NCBI GenBank assembly: GCA_039033215.1 | Contig: JBCCDA010000007.1 | Coordinates: forward strand, 9,074 to 73,073 | Direction of reading: 5' to 3' | Source: Thermohalobaculum sp039033215 | GTDB lineage: Bacteria; Pseudomonadota; Alphaproteobacteria; Rhodobacterales; Rhodobacteraceae | DNA: 64,000 nucleotides | Part shown: positions 59,704-64,000 of the stretch, one piece after another | How the letters are laid out: every line of letters starts with the position of its first letter | Position numbering within the stretch: position 1 is the stretch's first letter | The notes under the pieces: model-generated | Told to the model about the DNA's origin: nothing | The model's database searches: none | Seen by the model: only the letters and a program-made list of their open reading frames with translations | Position numbers and translations under genes: made by a program

Positions 59704-61527
59704 CTAAAGCACGCTTGACCGGCCCTGACCCAGGGCCGACTGCATTGTCTTGACCACGACAAACGCGTCGCGCAGATGGCTTCTCTCGAGATCCGAGAGA
59801 TCGCGCGGCTGCATGAAGTTGTCCGGTGCCTCGCTGCTACGGACCAGCTTGGCCTGGTGGGTCAGGCGGGCCGTGGCGATCACGTCGTAGGCGTGCAGCA
59901 GGTCGCGCCCGCCGCTCTGGCTGATCACGCTGGCCTCCGACGCCGCCACGATCCGCGCTCGGGTGTTGACGGTCGTCAGCTTTCCCTGGAGCGCATAGAC
60001 GCGGCCAAGATCCACCACCGGCACGACGCCGTTGAGCTTCAGATCGACTGTGCCCTTGTGCGCACCCGAGCCGATGGTCGAGAGCCCCCGAAACATGCTG
60101 AGCGGCGGCGCGTGCTTGAGCGAATTGCCCACCAGGTGCGCGACGAAGATCGAATTGGCGGACGCATAGGCCAGCGTCTCGGCCTGCAGACTGTCGAAGA
60201 GCTCGGTCGTGCCGGCAACCGGGCGCAGGTCGAACATCACCGAGGCCAGCATTTGCGCCATCGGATCGGGCTTGTCGACCCATTGGCGGAAGTATTCGCG
60301 CCAGATTCTCACCGGCTGGCACCAGCGCGGATTGGTCGCCATCATCTCGCCCGGGCAGAAGTAGTATCCGCAGGCATCCAGCCCGTCCGAGACGAAGGCC
60401 GCCAGCCTGGCGAAGTACGCCATGTCCGCCTCGGTCACCGCATCGTCCAGAAAGAGGCAGTTGTCCTGGTCCGAGACGCCCGTCTGCTCCTGACGGCCCT
60501 GGCTTCCACACGCCAGCCAGAGGTAGGGGACCGGGGCAGGCCCAAGCTCGCCTTCGGCCAGCACCAGAAGGCGCCGGGTCGCCGCATCGCCGATGTCCGT
60601 GATCAGCCGTGTCACGGTGTGGTGGCGTTGCCCCGATCCGACCAGCTGGGCCAGCAGCTCGGGGATCCGCGCCACCGCGGTCGCGATCCCGATGACATCC
60701 GCGGCATTCGTCACCTCCAGCACCACGCTGGCGGCGGTCATCGCCTGATAGCGAGTGAGGTCGGTCTGGGTCAGCATGCCGACCGGCCTGCCCCCTTCGA
60801 CGATGGGCACGTGCCCGATGCCGTTCTCCAGCATCAGCAGCAACACATCGATGCCCAGCGCATCCGGCGTCAGGGTAAGCGGATCGCGGGTCACGACGTC
60901 CGAGACCAGGGTCTCGGAACCCAGCCCCTCGGCCACCACCCGGTTCGTCAGATCACGCGTGGTCAGCAGGCCGACCAGGGCGCCATCGTCGACCGCCAGG
61001 ATGCTCGAGACATGGTTGTCGCGCATCAGCCGCGCGGCGGTGAGCACCGTAGCGCCGGGCGCGCACGTCACCGTGCCGGCTCCCATCAGCTCGAGTGCGC
61101 GCATCGACGTCAGCGCCATCTTCTCGCCATCGGCGGGACGGGCGCGCCGGTAGAACCGTGCGAAACTGGGCTCGTGATCCAGCAGTTCCTTGAAGACCGC
61201 GACCGGCAGCAGATAGAGCACGGCATCGGCAAGCGCATGCGCGCTTGTCACGGCACGTCCGTCACGCACGAGGCCCCGCTCGCCGAAGCTGTTGCCGGGG
61301 CCAAGCACCGAGAGCACATGGCCACCTGTCTCGCGCACTTCAATCTGCCCCGAGACGACGATGTAGAGCCCCTCGAGGCTCTGGCCGGTGCGATAGATCT
61401 CGGATGTCGCAGGGGCAACCACGCAGCGGATCGCATTGGCGATGTCAGCGCGTCGCTCGGCGCTCAGCGTATCGTAGGGATGCTGGCTCGACAGAAATGT
61501 CTCGATCTCGTTCAACTGCTGATCCAT
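59704..61527 (-). CDS. DUF294 nucleotidyltransferase-like protein with cNMP-binding and CBS domains
   Basis: 607 residues. Order: cyclic-nucleotide-binding-like domain (about 15-125; VLGPGNSFGERGLVRDG), two CBS domains (about 150-265; HVSSILAVDDGALVGLLTTR and GHVPIVEGGRPVGMLTQTD), and a GlnD-like nucleotidyltransferase domain with GSQGRQEQTGVSDQDN. A C-terminal substrate-binding domain ends the protein. Such proteins sit beside VC_2705-type acetate symporters and are thought to regulate them through nucleotide sensing. It is cytoplasmic. It follows the symporter gene after a strong terminator-like hairpin, so its expression may be separate or attenuated. Confidence 0.92.
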   Translation of the reverse strand: MDQQLNEIETFLSSQHPYDTLSAERRADIANAIRCVVAPATSEIYRTGQSLEGLYIVVSGQIEVRETGGHVLSVLGPGNSFGERGLVRDGRAVTSAHALADAVLYLLPVAVFKELLDHEPSFARFYRRARPADGEKMALTSMRALELMGAGTVTCAPGATVLTAARLMRDNHVSSILAVDDGALVGLLTTRDLTNRVVAEGLGSETLVSDVVTRDPLTLTPDALGIDVLLLMLENGIGHVPIVEGGRPVGMLTQTDLTRYQAMTAASVVLEVTNAADVIGIATAVARIPELLAQLVGSGQRHHTVTRLITDIGDAATRRLLVLAEGELGPAPVPYLWLACGSQGRQEQTGVSDQDNCLFLDDAVTEADMAYFARLAAFVSDGLDACGYYFCPGEMMATNPRWCQPVRIWREYFRQWVDKPDPMAQMLASVMFDLRPVAGTTELFDSLQAETLAYASANSIFVAHLVGNSLKHAPPLSMFRGLSTIGSGAHKGTVDLKLNGVVPVVDLGRVYALQGKLTTVNTRARIVAASEASVISQSGGRDLLHAYDVIATARLTHQAKLVRSSEAPDNFMQPRDLSDLERSHLRDAFVVVKTMQSALGQGRSSVL

Positions 61528-61551
61528 TGCGCCGAGGGTACCTGCCTGAGG

Positions 61552-61589
61552 AAAAAGGATGGAGGGCCCACGGCGCGCGCGGGCCCTCC
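61552..61589 (-). terminator. Rho-independent-type terminator after the symporter gene
   Basis: Perfect 9-bp stem GGAGGGCCC / GGGCCCTCC (61561-61569 and 61581-61589), followed on the minus strand by ATCC and five T. It lies 8 bases after the symporter stop and just before the DUF294 gene, so it probably attenuates read-through into the regulatory genes. Confidence 0.8.
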
Positions 61590-61597
61590 GGTCTTGG

Positions 61598-63364
61598 TCA
61601 GTGGGCCTGGGCAGATCCGGCGCCGCGCGGCACCCGGATGCTTTCGACCAGGTCCTGGATCTCCTGCGGGGTGTCCGCCGTCATCCGGCTGACGGTGATG
61701 GCGACCACGAAGTTGATCAGGGCACCGACCGCACCAAAGGCCGTGGACTTGATCCCGAACAGAAGCGGTGCTGTGTCCGTGAAGCTGTTCGTGCCCGGGA
61801 CGAAGAACCAGCCCTTGTGCAGGAAGATGTAGACCAGCGTCACACCGATACCGGCCAGCATCCCGCACACCGCGCCCACGTTGTTCACGCGCTTCGAGAA
61901 GATGCCCATCATAAGCGCCGGGAAGATCGAGGCTGCTGCCAGACCGAACGCAAGCGCCACAGTCTGCGCGGCGAAACCCGGCGGGTTCAGACCCAGCCAT
62001 GTCGCCACACCGATTGCCACCGCCATCGCGATCCGGGCTGCCAGAAGCTCGCTCTTCTCCGAGATGTTGGGCGTGAGCGCGCCCTTCAGCAGGTCATGCG
62101 ACACCGCCGAGGAGATGGCCAGCAACAGGCCCGCCGCTGTCGACAGCGCCGCTGCCAGACCACCGGCTGCGACAAGGGCGATGACCCATGCGGGCAGGTT
62201 GGCGATCTCGGGGTTGGCCAAGACCAGGATGTCCCGGTTCACGGTCAGCTCCGACCCCTGCCAGCCGTTCGCCGCAGCGGTGGCCGCAAACTCCTCGCTG
62301 GCATCGTTGTAGAACTGGATCTGACCGTCGCCGTTCTTGTCTTCGAATTGCAGAAGACCGGTTACCTCCCAGTTCTTCATCCAGTCCGGACGCTCGTCGT
62401 AGACCAGGGCTTCGCCCTGCGGACCGTTCGGATAGATGGTGTCGACCAGGTTCATCCGGGCCATCGCACCAACTGCCGGGGCCGTCAGGTAGAGCAGCGC
62501 GATGAAGACAAGCGCCCAGCCAGCCGACCAGCGCGCGTCCGATACCTTGGGCACCGTGAAGAAGCGGATGATCACGTGCGGCAGACCTGCTGTCCCGATC
62601 ATCAGCGACAGGGTGAAGAGCACCATGTTGAAGGTTGAGGTATGGTGGCCCGTGTAGCTGTTGAAGCCCAGATCCTGAATGACCTGGTCCAGCTTCTCCA
62701 GCAGCGGCACGCCCGAGGCGACATGATCGCTGAAGAGACCCAGCGGCGGCAGGGCCACACCCGTCAGCTGCAGCGAGATGAAGATCGCCGGTACCGTGTA
62801 GGCCATGATCAGCACGCAGTACTGGGCCACCTGGGTGTAGGTGACGCCCTTCATGCCGCCGAGGACCGCGTAGAAGAACACGATCCCCGCCCCGATGAAG
62901 AGGCCGGTGTCCACGTCGACTTCCAGGAAGCGCGAGAACGCCACGCCCACACCCGTCATCTGGCCGATGACATAGGTGATCGACGCGATGATCAGGCAGG
63001 CAACCGCCACAAGCCGCGCGGTCGGGCTGTAGAACCGGTCGCCGATGAACTCGGGCACCGTGAACTTGCCGAACTTGCGCAGGTAGGGTGCCAGCAGCAG
63101 CGCCAGCAGCACATAGCCGCCCGTCCAGCCCATCAGGAAGCTGGAGTTGTCGTAACCCGTGAACGCGATCAGGCCGGCCATCGAGATGAACGATGCCGCC
63201 GACATCCAGTCAGCCGCCGTGGCCATGCCGTTGGTGACCGGGTGCACGCCGCGCCCGGCGGCGTAGAACTCGCTGGTCGAGCCCGCCCGGGCCCAGACAG
63301 CAATGCCGATATAGAGCGCGAAGGTGGCGCCCACGACCAGCAGATTGAGGGTATATTGGTCCAT
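61598..63364 (-). CDS. Sodium:solute symporter, VC_2705/ActP-like (acetate uptake type)
   Basis: 588 residues from the ATG at 63364 (AAGGGA 8 bases upstream). About 13 membrane segments; family features include FYAAGRGVHPVTNGMATAAD, WMSAASFISMAG and GYDNSSFLMGWTGGYVLLAL. A large hydrophilic insert of about 90 residues (DERPDWMKNWEVTG to ASEEFAATAAANG) between membrane segments is typical of the VC_2705 subfamily, which pairs with a DUF4212 small subunit. Gene order next to acs supports acetate or another short monocarboxylate as substrate. The small-subunit gene lies 13 bases upstream. Confidence 0.95.
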   Translation of the reverse strand: MDQYTLNLLVVGATFALYIGIAVWARAGSTSEFYAAGRGVHPVTNGMATAADWMSAASFISMAGLIAFTGYDNSSFLMGWTGGYVLLALLLAPYLRKFGKFTVPEFIGDRFYSPTARLVAVACLIIASITYVIGQMTGVGVAFSRFLEVDVDTGLFIGAGIVFFYAVLGGMKGVTYTQVAQYCVLIMAYTVPAIFISLQLTGVALPPLGLFSDHVASGVPLLEKLDQVIQDLGFNSYTGHHTSTFNMVLFTLSLMIGTAGLPHVIIRFFTVPKVSDARWSAGWALVFIALLYLTAPAVGAMARMNLVDTIYPNGPQGEALVYDERPDWMKNWEVTGLLQFEDKNGDGQIQFYNDASEEFAATAAANGWQGSELTVNRDILVLANPEIANLPAWVIALVAAGGLAAALSTAAGLLLAISSAVSHDLLKGALTPNISEKSELLAARIAMAVAIGVATWLGLNPPGFAAQTVALAFGLAAASIFPALMMGIFSKRVNNVGAVCGMLAGIGVTLVYIFLHKGWFFVPGTNSFTDTAPLLFGIKSTAFGAVGALINFVVAITVSRMTADTPQEIQDLVESIRVPRGAGSAQAH

Positions 63365-63377
63365 TGTTCCGGTCCCT

Positions 63378-63635
63378 TTATTGCTCGTCGACGCCGTGTT
63401 CACGGTCCAGCGCGTTCATGCGCCAGGCGTAGAAGAAGATCAGCGCCAGGAAGACGAGGATCGAGCCTTGCTGGGCGAACCAGAAGCCGAGGTCCGCCCC
63501 TCCGAACTGGATGCCCGACAAGAGCGGCCTGAGGATGATCCCGAAGCCGAACGAGACGACCGCCCAGATGACCAGGCAGATCTTCACCAGGCGAATGTTC
63601 GCCGCCCAGTATGTGTTTGAGTCTTTCTCCGCCAT
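63378..63635 (-). CDS. DUF4212 small subunit of the sodium:solute symporter
   Basis: 85 residues with two membrane segments (LVKICLVIWAVVSFGFGIIL; GFWFAQQGSILVFLALIFFY). The N-terminal YWAANIRLV and the C-terminal YAWRMNALDREHG are characteristic of this family, always found upstream of VC_2705-type symporters. AGGAGGA precedes the ATG. Likely forms a membrane complex with the large subunit. Confidence 0.94.
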   Translation of the reverse strand: MAEKDSNTYWAANIRLVKICLVIWAVVSFGFGIILRPLLSGIQFGGADLGFWFAQQGSILVFLALIFFYAWRMNALDREHGVDEQ

Positions 63636-63699
63636 TCGTAGTTCCTCCTGGTCTTGGCGTTCGTGGCCACCGTCCCCCCGTGGGCCGGCGGCATCGGCG

Positions 63700-63798
63700 T
63701 CACACCGTCTGGGGTGCGATCTCAGCGGCCAGCGCCGCGGTGATGAGACCGATGGGGACGATCAGCGACCAAGCAGCCCATGATGCCGTCTCTGCCAC
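63700..63798 (-). CDS. Possible 32-residue membrane peptide
   Basis: A GTG-initiated frame between the acs stop region and the DUF4212 gene. It encodes a peptide with one hydrophobic stretch (WSLIVPIGLITAALAAEIA). No ribosome binding site is evident and the start is only inferred. It could be a real small protein of the acetate operon or chance; similar peptides in the same place in relatives would decide. Confidence 0.35.
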   Translation of the reverse strand: MAETASWAAWSLIVPIGLITAALAAEIAPQTV

Positions 63799-63807
63799 CG
63801 GGGAATT

Positions 63808-63843
63808 GGCGCGCCCACGGGAGGGAGGACCCGCGGGCGCGCC
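63808..63843 (-). terminator. Stem-loop after acs
   Basis: Inverted repeat GGCGCGCCC / GGGCGCGCC, extended by CGGG/CCCG after one mismatch, with an 8-base loop, 10 bases beyond the acs stop. No T-run follows, so it may protect the acs mRNA 3' end or weakly terminate before the symporter genes. Confidence 0.6.
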
Positions 63844-63852
63844 ATGACCGCG

Positions 63853-64000
63853 TCATTTGCGGTTCATTCTGTTTTGGATGAGGTCGTCGACGACGGCGGG
63901 GTCGGCGAGCGTCGAGGTATCGCCGAGCGCGCCAAAATCGTTCTCGGCGATCTTGCGCAGGATGCGGCGCATGATCTTGCCCGAGCGGGTTTTCGGCAGG
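63853..64000 (-). CDS. acs: Acetyl-CoA synthetase, C-terminal end (cut by window edge)
   Basis: Only the last 48 codons are inside the window. The segment LPKTRSGKIMRRILRKIA contains the conserved acetylation-site Lys region of acetyl-CoA synthetases, followed by GDTSTLADPAVVDDL, the standard end of Acs. The enzyme activates acetate to acetyl-CoA with ATP. Its place upstream of the DUF4212/symporter pair fits coupled acetate uptake and use. Confidence 0.93.
   Translation of the reverse strand, partial: LPKTRSGKIMRRILRKIAENDFGALGDTSTLADPAVVDDLIQNRMNRK

Noticed and set aside
1..64000. tRNA or rRNA genes, insertion sequences, prophage or type I exporter genes
   Set aside because: None were recognised when reading both strands; no transposase, integrase or HlyB/HlyD-like protein appears in any frame.

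Overview
The window is GC-rich, densely coded bacterial DNA with ATGA-overlapping operons. Its gene families (AapJQMP amino-acid transporter, Dpp/Opp and Pot-type ABC operons, a DUF4212 plus VC_2705-type symporter pair, RTX giant proteins, GSCFA protein) fit a marine alphaproteobacterium, most likely Rhodobacteraceae (Roseobacter group). That placement is inference from gene content, not from a marker gene. No rRNA, tRNA, CRISPR array, insertion sequence or prophage was seen.

Layout. (1) 1-7679, minus strand: a peptide/nickel-type ABC operon (SBP, two permeases, two ATPases) followed by an asparaginase-family enzyme and an amidase cut by the window edge; an uptake-and-deamidation unit. (2) 8133-11407: a GSCFA/TPR protein and an orphan SBP5-like protein with no signal peptide and no normal start codon. 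(3) 11683-18655: aapJQMP followed by a PuuE-like deacetylase, an SDR and a sulfotransferase. (4) 18656-35265: an AT-rich island holding a LuxR-type regulator, then a 5016-residue RTX protein with a six-bladed-propeller-like N-terminus, six malectin-like domains, Calx-beta, DUF11 and RTX modules. (5) 35337-48201: a catabolic locus with a spermidine/putrescine-type ABC transporter surrounded by seven enzymes (YtcJ-like amidohydrolase, isochorismatase-like hydrolase, MBL hydrolase, M20 peptidase, arginine-deiminase-family enzyme, class II aldolase, ureohydrolase) and a DMT exporter. It plausibly takes up and strips guanidino or N-acyl nitrogen compounds. (6) 48743-51475: an orphan hybrid histidine kinase. 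(7) 51603-56390: a second RTX protein (1595 residues; PA14, LamG) whose C-terminus is nearly the same as that of the 5016-residue protein, so both probably use the same type I exporter, which is not in the window. (8) 56702-64000, minus strand: an acetate-uptake type cluster (acs end, DUF4212, sodium:solute symporter, DUF294/CBS protein, small membrane protein, single-domain response regulator, and a membrane PAS protein fused to a DnaQ-like exonuclease).

The most unusual points are: malectin-like domains that appear to be nested inside DUF11 domains, twice; a catabolic locus in which three metal-dependent hydrolases each have a changed metal-ligand position; a sensor-like membrane protein carrying an exonuclease in the acetate cluster; and mutually exclusive hairpins in the leader of the 5016-residue gene.
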